A stretch of DNA of 64,000 nucleotides from Aselliscus stoliczkanus (Eukaryota > Chordata > Mammalia > Chiroptera > Hipposideridae): assembly GCA_033961575.1 (NCBI GenBank), contig CM066728.1:109758852-109822851 (forward strand), given 5' to 3'. The translations under genes were made by a program, and so were the position numbers. The notes beneath the pieces were generated by a model. The model saw only the letters and a program-made list of their open reading frames with translations. It made no database searches and was not told where the DNA came from. Positions 21,896 to 33,009 of this stretch are shown here, piece after piece. The number at the start of each line of letters is the position of its first letter. The first letter of the stretch is position 1.

Positions 21896-23985
21896 TAGAC
21901 AATGAGAAATAATTCTATGTCAGGCATTGCACTCAATGCCTCATTAACCCATCTTTACTCCTAAAACCACCACATGGAAACAAGAATGAGCTGGGAAGCT
22001 TTCTCTGAGTGTTCCCTCCTTCCCCCAGCACAGGTGCTGTGTGCACACTCAGTTTCCTATAGGACTGGCACTGTGGCCCCTTATGACAGAGAGCAACGGG
22101 TGCACATGTCCCCAGCAGGGGCAGACTGCCCTGGTGCCTCAGGTGTCCTCCTGCCCCAGTACGCCTCAGTGAGATGCAGACACCACGGAGGGGCCACGCC
22201 CCAAAGACCTGCTGCAGAGCAGATCCTCAATTAGGTTGTAGATTTACTTCTTTCCAACTTGAAGATTCTGGAATTTTCCATATATAACAGATTGATAGCA
22301 TGCTTACTGAGGTGATGTGAGAAATAAAACTTGTGCACCTGTGAATATTGGACACCTTTTCTGTACCGCACCAGACCATCCGCAAATCTGTTCAGGTGCT
22401 TCTGGCCAATTGCCCCAGCCCCAGCCCTCACCACTCTGCTGCTTTGTATTGAGTGGTCTCTGGTCAACTTCTTATGGACACTGCCTAACAGCCCCATGCT
22501 TTGTGGGAGGGCCCCACATCTTGTTGGCCCCCTGCCTCAGCGTTTCCGCAGACACGGTGAGGGCCAATCCTGAAGCACAGGAGTAAGTAATGGAGAAAAG
22601 TTTCCACCGGTGAGAGAGCAAGCTGAAGGCTGGTTCTTCCCCTTTCTTATACCAGAAAGACTTTCGAGAAGCAGTTATTGATTCAGCCTCTGGAAAGATG
22701 GACCCACAGGTTCCAGTCAATGGTTGTGCGAAAAAATGATGGTTGGTTTCAAATCATACCTCTGTGTTGCCTCCCTCCTGCTCCCTAGATTGCATTTTGT
22801 ATGAAGTAGTAACATAGTGCCCTTTAGTCTTAGGCTCTAACCCTGAGGCCAAAACCCGGTGCATCCTCTTCAAAAGATAATGGAAAACGGAGATGGAAAA
22901 GCACAACTAAAGGGTGCTGGGAACATCCAGGAGAAGGTGATAATCCTTCCTGGGGACATGAGGAGGGCTTCACAGAGAAGGATCAGAAGCTGAGTTTAGA
23001 ATTGCAAGTGAACATAAGCATCCAAGCAGTGAAGTCAAGCAGAATGGAAGACCAAGAATGGGGGTCCTGTATGTCCCAGCTGGGCCCATGTGAACCAGCT
23101 GATGGTGTCTCTAGCCTCTTTATGTGCCCCCAAAAGTGACTGGTGAAGGTTAGCTGCTGAGAAGCAGGGCTGACCTTACAGCTCCCAGGAGACGGGGCAC
23201 ACAGGGCGTGGCCTTGTTCCCAGAAGCCCCCCATGGAGGTTTACTGGCCTCCGCTACATACCCACGGGGCTTTGGGATCCCCACGATGGTTAGGAACTTC
23301 CAAGTCCGCCTGAGCACTTTTTAATACCTGTACGTTCATGAGCCTGCCTCTGGCCAACAGCTTGTGCGTCCCCAGCGAGGGAGATTGACGTGGAAGTGGA
23401 ACACGCGTGTGCTTCGGTTCTCACACACTGCCGTGCTGTCTCGGTGATGGGCTGTCCTGTCCTAAAGCCCATTTAAGACTTTGCGGGGAGAGTGAAGGCT
23501 GCCAAGAACCTCTGGGTGATAAAAGACTTTCTGCCTGGGATCGTGTCCCGGAGGCCAGGCCATCCTCTGCAGGATAGGGACGAGAATGGTGAGCTTGGTG
23601 ACCGCAGTAGTGTGTGTGTGGGGGGACAGGCGGGCTGTGGACGACGGTCACCCACGGTGACTTCCTCCCACCACTAGGAACCGGGTCAGAATTGTTCCTA
23701 CATGAGAGACACCAGGAGATTCTTAAAGCTACTGCTCAGGGCTTTCATTTGCTGAGACTGGCTGTGTGTGGGGACATGATAGCTGTGGGCCAAGTGGAAA
23801 CATAACTGAAATCCAAGACCAGGACCTCGGTCTTCGGGGTTCCTAGGTGAAGCAGGCGGCCATGCTTTTTGTTTCAAGGAGGAAGGCCACGACCTGCTCC
23901 AGTTTCTGCTACTGAATTGTAAATAATAGGCTTTGCTAGTGCACACTGAAGCTCAGAGCTGGAGCCAGGATTTCTTCCTGAGGGG
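21896..23985. other. Unrecognised, moderately GC-rich region
   Basis: About 2.1 kb with many short frames on both strands (for example 21974-22234, 22231-22497, 23421-23651). None carries a known motif, and overlapping open frames on opposite strands argue against coding. A short stretch near 21905-21975 (CAGGCATTGCACTCAATGCC) may be a further MIR scrap. Confidence 0.45.
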
Positions 23986-23989
23986 CCAC

Positions 23990-24130
23990 AAGCCCCTGCA
24001 AATCGTATGAAAATATTTTATGTTCCCCACACTATCTGCATCCCTGGGAGAGTTTCCATCACGTTCTCAAATCCTCAGAGGGGTCTGTGGGCCCGAAAGG
24101 AGGAGGAGCCATTGATTTAGAAAACAAATG
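23990..24130 (+). mobile_element. hAT-Charlie-like DNA transposon relic
   Basis: GGGAGAGTTTCCATCACGTT, CTCAAATCCTCAGAGGGGTC and TGTGGGCCCGAAAGGAGG follow the tail of a MER5/Charlie-class non-autonomous element (…TCAAAGGGGTCTGTGACCC…). The terminal CCACTG is lost. Confidence 0.45.
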
Positions 24131-24225
24131 AAAGGGCATTGCTTAATCAGACCATGACTTCAATTTTCCTCTAAACTGAAATGCAAAAAGAATTGTGATG
24201 GCCCTTAGTCTATTGTCAATCTGCA

Positions 24226-24229
<4 letters not shown>

Positions 24230-24278
<49 letters not shown>
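24230..24278. repeat. (CT)n microsatellite
   Basis: About 49 bp of uninterrupted CT units, likely length-polymorphic. Confidence 0.98.
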
Positions 24279-24279
<1 letters not shown>

Positions 24280-24282
<3 letters not shown>

Positions 24283-25180
24283 TTTTTAGCAAAACTAATC
24301 TTCTCTGAATTGTGGAAACAGGGCTCCCTCAGGCTTGTGTCTGCCAACACACTGACATCAAAAGAAAATTATTTTTATTGTCTAAATATAAACACAAAGA
24401 TTTAAACTTACTCCCACAGTCAGATAACTTATTGAGATATCAAAATCAATAAAGCCAGGAATAAAAACCTGAATTCTTGATTTCAGTGTGTTTTGCCCTT
24501 TGTTAGTACACAGTTCACAGGCCGGTAGTAAGGGTTCTCTGCGGTCCGAAGTGCAGCCAAGCCCACGACAGCCATGCTCCTCATGCTCCTCTTTCGTCTT
24601 TCCTCTCTCTCGAGGTTTTGTGCTGCATTGTGTAGTCACTGCAGCAGACTGTAAATGATGTATGAAATTTAAAAAAAATCCCCTACCAGGGCACGCAGCC
24701 AGATGCTGTGTTCATGGCTATTTTTGCTACTGACGCTCAGCAGTGGCTGGGAAAGCAAAGCCAGGGACTCTAAGTGATGCTTTTAAAAAATCAATATTGC
24801 TCTTCCTTCTTCCTCTTCCTTCCCCATCTTGCAGGAAGAATGTCAAACAAAATATTTTGACAGAAACAAACATGTTACATAAATCAGCTCCGTTATCCTT
24901 TAAGCCAGGTTCTGAACCATCCTATAGGAGGTGGGTCTCTATCTCCTTGAAATGGGAGGATGGTCCATCATATACTTTCCTATCCCCACCTGGGCTTCAG
25001 CATAGACCAGTGGCGTACAAATGCCTATGATTATGCATCATGAGTGCTCAAACATCTTGGAACATATGCCCTGCATATGTATATTTATGTATTTATGATT
25101 TATAATCCTGTATATCATCATGAGTCAATACCTCAAGGCAATATATAGACAGACTCCAAGCAAGGCCGTTAATTAACAAC
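24280..25180. other. Unrecognised sequence
   Basis: No gene recognised. A 95-aa frame at 24743-25030 (+) shows no motif. Confidence 0.45.
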
Positions 25181-25186
25181 AGTGGT

Positions 25187-25230
25187 TATAAATCCATTTT
25201 AATGGATTTATAAATCCATAAATCCATTTC
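25187..25230. repeat. Palindrome with adjoining short direct repeats
   Basis: TATAAATCCAT (25187-25197) and ATGGATTTATA (25202-25212) form an 11-bp perfect hairpin with a 4-base loop. It is followed by repeated ATAAATCC units up to about 25228. Slippage or template switching could have made it. Confidence 0.85.
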
Positions 25231-25299
25231 TCAATAAATTCAAATATTTTGGCCAAATTTGCAGTTGCATATGTGATTAGGTTATTTTTTTAATTCAAC

Positions 25300-25400
25300 A
25301 AATATTTATTTATCATCTGCCTCCTCTCAGTAAAAGGTAAGTTCTGTAAGGGTAGGGAACTATATCTGTTCTGCAAATTGTACATAATTAAAAGATGTGT
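25300..25400 (+). repeat. Possible L2/MIR-class scrap
   Basis: TTCAACAAATATTTATTTATC and GTTCTGTAAGGGTAGGGAACT recall the 3' part of L2-like elements. Too short and diverged for a firm call. Confidence 0.3.
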
Positions 25401-25570
25401 AAAGTTTAAATGAGGTGACCTTTTGGTTAGTTCTTCCTGGGAAGGTTTCAATAAGAAGGTGATATTTGTGTACAGTCTTAGAAGATGCGAGAGAAGGAAC
25501 CATGCAGACAGGTTCAGGCACAGAGAAACATAGCACATGCATAATAGTTTAGCAGAACAATTCACTTATT

Positions 25571-26021
25571 AAAATAATCTTTTTTTTAAAAAGAATTTAT
25601 TGGGGAATTGGGGGAGGGAACAGCATTGGGGAATCGGGGAAGGGGAACAGACAAGTTGCTGTCCTTTTGTTCTTCAGTCTAGTTGCGGAGGACGTTGCTT
25701 CACTGGCCCATGTTGGTATCATCATTGCGCTCTTCCCGGATGAGGCAGATTGGTCACCAGCCTCTGGATGGTCGCTCACCGCGGCTATTGGCAGCTCACG
25801 CTGGCTGCGGGCCACTCACTGTAGCCTATGGCAGCCCACTGCAGCAGGGGCTGCAGCCAACACCGCCGCTGGGGCTCGCACAGCCCAGCTCCAGGTGGAG
25901 CTGTTGTTAGCTGTAGAGGGCAGTGTCACTGGCCCTCATATGTGGGATCCAAACCAGGGCCGCTGGCATCCCAGACCAGCTCCCAACCAATGCGCCACTT
26001 GGCGGGCCCAAAAAAAATCTT
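25571..26021 (-). mobile_element. Long (extended-body) tRNA-derived SINE, copy B
   Basis: Same architecture and length as copy A at 17404-17829, with a modest number of substitutions and a 3-bp TGT difference near 25905. On the minus strand the 3' end reads AATAAA then TTCTTTTT then an A run. Flanks AAAATAATCTT (25571-25581) and AAAAAAAATCTT (26010-26021) are an imperfect duplication in A-rich DNA. The 154-aa + strand frame 25667-26131 is antisense to this element and shares its reading with the frame in copy A. Confidence 0.87.
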
Positions 26022-26421
26022 ACCCTGAGATAACCAGCAGCTCTGCTCATGTTTTGCTTTTCATCTTCACTTTTATTTCTTTGGAGGAACCGTCCAGAAG
26101 TGCAGTGGCTGGATCCTATGACAGCTGTTAGTTGAAGTGTTTAAGAAACTTCCCAAGTGTCTCACACAGTGTCTTGACGTTCCAGTTCCATTGCACACTC
26201 TCCAACACCTGGTCAGCTTGGAAAATGGCAGGCGTTTTGATTATGGCATCTCACTGCGGTTTTACTTACCTGATGGATAGCGAATAGAATAGTGATGTTC
26301 CTGTCTGCAGGTGCTGACTTGCCATTAGTGCATACATATTGCCTTTAGTGAAGTATCCGATCAAGTGGATGCTCCGATCCTTTGCTAACTTTTTAATTGT
26401 CTTACTTATATGCTTATTTAT

Positions 26422-26773
26422 TGCTGTGATCTGAATGTTTGTGTCTCCTCAAAATTTATATGTTGAAACCCTAACCCTAAATGGAGTGTATTGGCAGGTG
26501 CGGCCTTTTGGGAGACTTACCTAGTGAGAGCGGGGCCCTCATGGATAGGATTAGTGCCCTGACAGAAGTGGCCCCTGGGAGCTCCCTCGCCCCTCCTGCC
26601 ATGTGAGGGCACACGGAGGAGTCTGAGACCGGGAAGAGGGTCCTCACCTGACCATGTCGGTCGGGGACATGACCTTGACTCCCAGCCTCCGGGCTGTGAG
26701 AAGTAAATTTCTGTTGTGTACAACCCACCCAGTCAATAGTGTTTTGTTATAGCAGCTTGAACAGACTAAGGCA
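26422..26773 (+). mobile_element. MaLR LTR (MST/MLT1-like) inside L1
   Basis: Starts TGCTGTGATCTGAATGTTTG and continues CTCAAAATTTATATGTTGAA, TAGGATTAGTGCCCTGACA, GCCATGTGAGGGCACACGG and GAAGTAAATTTCTGTTGTGT. It ends CAGACTAAGGCA. This is a near-complete solo LTR with TG…CA ends in the sense orientation. Confidence 0.82.
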
Positions 26774-26843
26774 CTTATCATTAGTTTTGAGTGTTCTTTA
26801 AAATCCTGGATACAAGTGCTTTGTCAGGTATATGATTTGAAAA

Positions 26844-26926
26844 TATTGAGTTGTCGGAAAAGTCATGACGTATTTTTTCTGTTTTTCGTTGCAAAAATGT
26901 GTCATGACTTTTCTGACAACCCAATA
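26844..26926. mobile_element. Mariner-type MITE, 79 bp, with TA duplication
   Basis: The element spans 26846-26924. Its ends, TTGAGTTGTCGGAAAAGTC and the complement of GACTTTTCTGACAACCCAA, are 24-bp inverted repeats differing at two positions. TA dinucleotides flank it (26844-26845, 26925-26926). Removing it with one TA restores the host L1 sequence GAAAATATTTTCTCCC, which confirms both boundaries. Length and layout parallel MADE1-type mariner MITEs. Confidence 0.88.
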
Positions 26927-27282
26927 TTTTCTCCCAGTCTGGATTCTCTATTTTCTTAACAGTAATTTCAAGAGCAGACATTTTAAATTCTGATGAAGTC
27001 CAATTTATCAATCGTTTCCTCCATAGAGGAAATGTTGTATTAAAGAAATCCTTGCCTAACTCAAGGTCACAAAAATTTATTCCTACATTTTTTTCCAGAA
27101 GTTTTTCAGTCTTAGTTTTTACACTTAGGCCTATGGTCCATTTTGAGTTCCTATTTACATGTGGTGCAAGGTAGAGTTGGAATTTATTTTTTACATATTA
27201 ATATCCAAATAAATGTTCCAGCACTATTTGTTAAAAAGGTAATTCTTGATCCATTGTATTGCCTTTGCACCATTGTCAAATC

Positions 27283-27310
27283 GTGTGTGTGTGTGTGTGT
27301 GTGTGTGTGT
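27283..27310. repeat. (GT)n microsatellite
   Basis: Fourteen GT units within the inverted L1. Confidence 0.97.
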
Positions 27311-27753
27311 ATTTTTTTCTTATATTCTTTTCTACTGTTCTATTTGTCTATATTTATACCAATACTATACTCTCCTGGTTACTGTTGCTTTATAATTAGT
27401 CATGAAATCAGTCAGGTAATATTAATCCTCAGCTGTTTTTTTGTTATTTTCTCTACTTCTAGTTCTTTGCATTTTTATGTTTTAGAATCAATTTGTCAAA
27501 GTCTACCAAAAAAATAAGTCAGCTGGAATTTTGATTTGCATTGCTTTGATTCAATTTCATGCAAATTAACATCTTAACAATATTGGGTTTTCTGATCCTC
27601 ATATATGATAGAGCTCTCCATTTGTTTATTTCTTTTTACATTTTTCTCAGCAGTGTGTTGTCATTTTTAGTGTGGTGTAGCAGTTTTTGATATCTTTGGA
27701 CAGATTTATCCTCAATTATTTAATTTTTGATGTTACTGTCAACATATTATTGC

Positions 27754-27840
27754 TTTAATCTGAATTTCTTTTTTATTACATTTATTAGGGTGACAATGGT
27801 TAGTAAAATTACCTAGCTTTCAAGTGCTTTAATCTAAACT
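27754..27840 (-). mobile_element. Minute 5'-truncated L1 insertion inside L1
   Basis: About 60 bp (27767-27826) of L1 3' end: a T-rich tail, then TTTATTAGGGTGACAATGG and TAGTAAAATTACC. It is flanked by TGCTTTAATCTGAATT on the left and TGCTTTAATCTAAACTT on the right, a near-perfect target duplication. Confidence 0.75.
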
Positions 27841-28454
27841 TCCAATTCTTTGTTGCAAATATGTAGAAACACAGTTGATTTTAGTATATTGATTTGTACT
27901 CTGCAAACCTGTTAAACTACTTATTGGTTCCAACAAGATTTTAAAAATAGATTCTTTTAGCTATCCTACATAGATGATCATGTAACCTGTAAATAAAGAT
28001 GGTTTTACTTCTTTCCCAATATGGATGCCTTTTCTTTTTTTTTTTTACCTTTTCTCACTTGATTGTACTGGCTAAAATCTCCAGTATAAGGCTGAAAAGA
28101 AATTTTGAGAGCAGAGATCGTTGTCTTGTTCCTGATCTTTGGGGACTAGCAGTTAGTCTTTCTTGCCTTTAAGTATGATGTTAGGTAATGTTTTTCATAA
28201 GTGACCTTTATCAGTTTAAGGAAGTTTGCTTTGATTCCTAATGTGTTGAGAGAGTTTTTATCAGGAAGGTTGCAGGATTTTGTCAAATGTTTTGCTGTAT
28301 CTATTTAGATAATCACATGATTCCTCTTTCTTAGTTTGTTAATAGGGTGAATTCCATTGACAGATATTTGAATGCCAATCCAAGCTTGCATTCTTGAGAT
28401 ACATCAACTTAGTCAGGATGCATTTTTAATATATTGGGTTCTATATATGAAAAG

Positions 28455-28589
28455 CCTGTTTAGAATTTTTTTTTTTTTTTGAGGGCAGTGTCACTGGCCC
28501 TCAGATGTGGGACTCGAACCGGGGCCGCTGGCTTCCCAAGCCAGCGCTTAGCCACCACGCCACTCGGCCGGCCCCTATTTAGAATTTTT
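28455..28589 (-). mobile_element. tRNA-derived SINE, short form, inverted
   Basis: The element body is at 28471-28573, with a T tail on the left and the GGCCGGCCC head on the right, inserted in L1. Duplications CCTGTTTAGAATTTTT (28455-28470) and CCTATTTAGAATTTTT (28574-28589) have one mismatch. The 82-aa frame 28460-28708 (minus) is a chance product. Confidence 0.93.
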
Positions 28590-30390
28590 GCATGCATGTT
28601 TATGAAGGATATTGAACTGTAGTTTTCTTGTAAAGCCTTTGTTTGATATTGGTGTAAGGGTAATGCTGACCTCAGAAAATGAGTTGGGAACTGTCCTCTC
28701 ATTTTCAATTTCTGGAAAGGTTTATGTGGAATTGGTGCTATTTCTTCCTTACATTCTTGGTGGAATTCACCAGTGAAATCATTCAGGCCTAGAATTTGTC
28801 TGTGTGTGAGTGCGTGCGTGTGAAAATATATAATTCAAGTTTAAAAATTGAATGGATGTAGAGCTATTCAGGTTATTTCTTGTTGAGTGAGCTTTGATAG
28901 TTTGTGTTTTTCAAGGGATTTGTCTATTTCATCTAATTTTTAAAATTTATTGGTGTAAAGTCAGTCACTATATTCTCTTCTTGTCCTTTTAATATCGATA
29001 GAACCAGTAGTGATGCTATCTCCTTTATTCCCAATATCGGAAAAAAGTTTCTTCTGTCATTCTTTAATCAGTCTGACTACATGTTTAACAGTTTTACTGA
29101 TATTCTTAAAGAACTAGCTATTGATTTCATTGATATTCTCTCTCTTATATTTTTAGTTTTCTATTATCTTGATTTTTGCTCTGATCTTTATTATTTCTTT
29201 TCCTATACCTTCCTTGAATTCTATTTTATATTCTTTTTCTAGTTTCTCAAGATAGAAACTGAAGTCATTTATCTGAGAATTTTTTTTCCTGCTATTGATA
29301 TGTAGAGCTGAATATGCCTTCCTCTAAGCACTGCATTAGCAGCATGTCACATATTTTATTATGTAGTGTTTTCATTGTAATCCAGCTCAAAATGTTCTTT
29401 AATTTTCCTTTTAATTTTTTTGTTTGACGCTTGTGCATTATTCACTTTCCAAAAATCCAGGGATTTTCCACAGATCCATCTGCTTTTTATTTCTAATTTA
29501 ATTCGGTGTGGTCAGAGAACATACTTTGTAGGAATTTGATTTTTTAAAATTTAAGATTTGTCTTATGTCATTGAATATGATCTAGCTTGGTAAACATTTT
29601 GTAGGGGTTTAAAAGAAAACATATCATGCTGTTTATTGGGTGGGTTTTTCTGTAAATGTCAGTGAGGTCAAGTTGGTTGACAGTGTTTAAATCTTTTAAT
29701 CTTTGCAGATTTTCTGTCAACTTTATCTATAAATTATTGAGAGAGATACTGCAATATTCAGGTGTACTACTTGATTTATCTTTTCCTCCTGCTTTTCAAT
29801 AGGTGGTATTTTCCTAATTCATTGCTTGCCTGCTAGTCATTTACCGGATGTCAGGCGTTTTGAATTCTAGCTTGTCGGTTCCTGGATATTTTTGCATCCC
29901 TATGAATGTTCTTGAGCTTTGTTCTGAGGCACAGTTAAGATGCTTGCAAACAGTTAGATCCTTTGGGTTTTGCTGTGAAGACTTGTCAGGCAGGACTGAA
30001 GCAGAGCTCAGTTCAGGGATGGTTATTTTCCTCTGTGGAGGCAAGGCCCTGCTCAAGACCCTCTGAACACCCTGCCCTGTGGGTGAGGGGTTTTCCAGCC
30101 TGGCTGGAGGGATCGGGCTTGTGTGAGCACCGGCACTGCTCGCTAATCCTGTTGGTTGGTTCTTTCCTGGCCTTGATGGCGTCCTTAGACACAGGAGTTG
30201 ATCAGTTCATAGCTGAATAGTTGAGGGAGGCTCTCTGGGGCTTGGCGAGCACAGGGCTCACCTCCTGCTTACCAGGGTCACTATGCTTCATTGTGTGACT
30301 TGTAGTGTCTTGAAAACCATCATTTCCTAAATTGTGTCCATTTTTTTGTTTGTTTCATGGGAAAAGGTGCAGTCAGTCCCTGTGGTTGAT

Positions 30391-31830
30391 TTCCCATGGG
30401 AAGTGGAAGTTGAGCATCTCAGTCTTTATGGAGGTGTGGCTGTGAGGGGTCCTCAAACCCACGTGGGGTACCTGTCTGTACATTGATTCTGCTAAGCTCT
30501 GCTCTTGGAACTGGTGACTATCGAGATAGAACTGGTATCTCTCTGTGTGTATTTTTGAAGCCAGTTTTCTATTTTGTAAAATATCACTAAGCAAAATTAA
30601 GTAATACAATCATGAAATCTACTTATTTTGGCCCACTTAAGCTGCAAAGCATGGCAATAAAGCCAATAGTTGAGTAGAGTACCATTGCCAATGACATTTG
30701 GCTGTGGCTCTTCTCAGGATACCTATCCATCAGCAGTGACATGCAGACATGAAGGGCTCAATTAGAGATCCGCTATTAAACATTAGGGATGGCTACTTCC
30801 TTCCTAATTATAATTTAATACAAAGAGAAGCTCTTAAATTCCCTTCTCGTGGTCCAATGGCTCATCTTATTCACCCCTCTAGAGACCCACATCTGACTTT
30901 GAAAGCATTTCTACAGATAAACCCAGATGGAGACCTCTTTCTTTTATGGGTGTCCCAATCAGATTCGCTGAATGTAATAACACATCGCTGATAAAATCAT
31001 CAGAAATAAAATAAAAGGATTCACAGGAACCCATGGTACCTCTTCAATTGTCCAGTCAGATTATAACTGTGTTCATATTCTGAGATATAAGGACTTTGTG
31101 TTCTATTTCTAAATCTGATTGTACGTAAGGGAGACAGAGAGGACACTGGGCCAGCTTCTTCTTGGAACAGGACACAAAACCATGTCTCCACTCTACTAGG
31201 CAAAGAGACAACTCGCCTCTATATAAAACATTTGTTTGATTACTCCTAATTTTCAAAGATCAGGGTGACAAACTACTGGATTTATTTTCATTCAGGATTC
31301 TCCCTTTGGCTCAGGATTGAATATAAACTCCCCACAAAAGTGCCACAACACAACTAAGATATTATTTTTCCTCTATTAGTTATAACTTTATTTCAAAGCT
31401 TTAAATGCAAATATTGTGTTAATACAATCCCTCTTCAACTGAAGTATTTTCTACAAGCTTTCAGAAACAGCATTGGCTAGGTAATAAGTCCAATGCCTGT
31501 GCTAATTTCCTCTTAATAAATTCATGCAGGAACATTAGTAGCAGGAGTGCCCAATTTCATCTTCATCTCCTAGAATTTGTAATGCTTGAATTCCTATCTT
31601 CAAAGCCCATTTTTCACCAACTTGTAGATTTACTTGTTGGCATCTTCTGCCCCTGAGTTGAATTAATGAAAACTCTGTCGGGGAAAATGACCTTCAATAA
31701 ATATGGTTTCTCATTTTCAGTCCCCTTACAGTTTAATAGAAAGTGTCCCTCCATGATGCTATTAAATGTGTGTGGTTGGACTGAGAAGGAAAAATCTTTT
31801 AGAAAATGAGTGCAGTTACACAAGTAGCAT
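30391..31830. other. Unrecognised sequence
   Basis: AT-rich. An 80-aa frame at 30749-30991 (+) has no recognised motif. No repeat identified. Confidence 0.45.
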
Positions 31831-31834
31831 TTTG

Positions 31835-32280
31835 AAAAACTGAGATATAATTAATACACAAGATAATACAGGTATTAAATCTCCAGTTTTCTGAATTTTG
31901 GCAACTGTGCACAGCTGTGTAACCATACTTAAAACAAAATACACAATATTTCCATCTTCCCAGATAATTCTATCGTAGTCCTTTCCAGTAGGCCTCCCCC
32001 ACCCAACTGGCTCTGATAACCACAATCTTATTTTTATCACCACATTTTAGTTCTAACTGTATTTGCATTTCATACAAGTGAAATCATGCAGTATGTACTC
32101 TTTTGTGAGATTTATGCACATCATTATGTACATAAGTAGTTCACTCATTTTTTATTGATGATTCTCCATTTTATGGGTATAACACAGTTGTTGTTTTTTT
32201 GTAAATGGACATCTAGATTTTTTTCCCCAGTTTTGGGTAACTATATACTTTCTTATAGAAATCATTTGTTGACACAGGTT
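31835..32280 (-). mobile_element. Old L1 3'-end relic, inverted
   Basis: TGCACAGCTGTGTAACCATA, CCTCCCCCACCCAACTGGCTC, TGATAACCACAATCTTA, ATACAAGTGAAATCATGCAG and GGTATAACACAGTTGTTG follow the reverse of the widespread L1M 3' region. Confidence 0.7.
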
Positions 32281-32519
32281 TCTTTTCTTGGGGGGCACGG
32301 GGGGGTGGTAAATACAGTGGAGTGGAATCACCAGCCATTTATTTTGCTCATATATCTCCAGTTAGGACCTGGTTTGGTGAGGCAGTTTATTCCTACTCCA
32401 TGTAATGTCAACTGCACCTTGAAAGCTGCAGTGCCTTTTGTCTGGGGGCGAAAATGATCAGAAGGCTCATTCACTATCTATCTGCTCTCTGGTGGTGAAT
32501 GCTAGCCGGTGGCTGGGAC
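32281..32519. other. Unrecognised sequence with G-run
   Basis: Contains GGGGGGCACGGGGGGGTGG near 32290. Otherwise nothing recognised. Confidence 0.5.
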
Positions 32520-32825
32520 CTCAGCTGGGGCTGACGTCCAGAACATTCCTTGAGGATGCTTGGCTTCCTCACAGCAAGACAGATGTCCCAAAAGAAAGAG
32601 TTCCAGGAGGAAAATGCAGAAGTGCATGACATTTTATGACCTATTCAGGAGTAACATAGCGTCATTTCTGCCATAGTCTATTGTTTGAGGCAAGGGGTGA
32701 GGGACTAGGGCTTAGACCCTATTACTCAATGGGAATATTGTCAACATCACATTGTGAGAAAGATAATATGGGGTGCGGTGTCATTTGTTGGTCATCTTTG
32801 AAAAATACAATCTGCCATAGAGGTT
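32520..32825 (+). repeat. Unnamed old mammalian repeat, copy 1
   Basis: AAAGAAAGAGTTCCAGGAGGAAAATGC followed by CATGACATTTTATGACCTA and ACATAGCGTCATTTCTGCCA closely parallels 34430-34535. The downstream CACATTGTGAGAAAGATAAT and GCCA block suggests the repeat continues to about 32825. I recognise the pattern as an old dispersed repeat but cannot name it reliably. Confidence 0.55.
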
Positions 32826-33009
32826 TGAGAGATATCTTCCTTGTACCCAAGACCTCAAAAATATCTATATCCTTTATCCCAATCATCCAACTTGGATATT
32901 ATCCTAAGGATATTATGACCCAAACACTCAGATTTATATATAAATATATTTGAAACAACATTGTCAACAATGGAAACAATTCAAAATTGATTAGAAAACA
33001 AGTAAATGC

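Larger units (their letters stand above)
26025..30390 (-). mobile_element. Inverted L1, nearly full span but lacking ORF1
   Basis: The + strand reads L1 backwards. 26025-26420 is a 3'-UTR/ORF2 end. 26774-27280 carries GTATATGATTTGAAAATA and GATGAAGTCCAATTTATCAA. 27400-29830 is antisense ORF2, with ATTCTTGAGATACATCAACT at 28392. 29850-30390 matches an L1M-type 5' region in reverse (TATTTTTGCATCCCTATGAATG, TTCTTGAGCTTTGTTCTGAG, GTGTCTTGAAAACCATCATT). ORF2 passes almost directly into the 5' region near 29830, so ORF1 is missing. It hosts at least four later insertions and is not coding. Confidence 0.75.

Noticed and set aside
24230..24278. Short tandem repeats as a possible CRISPR array
   Set aside because: All tandem arrays in the window are dinucleotide or tetranucleotide microsatellites without spacers, in mammalian DNA.
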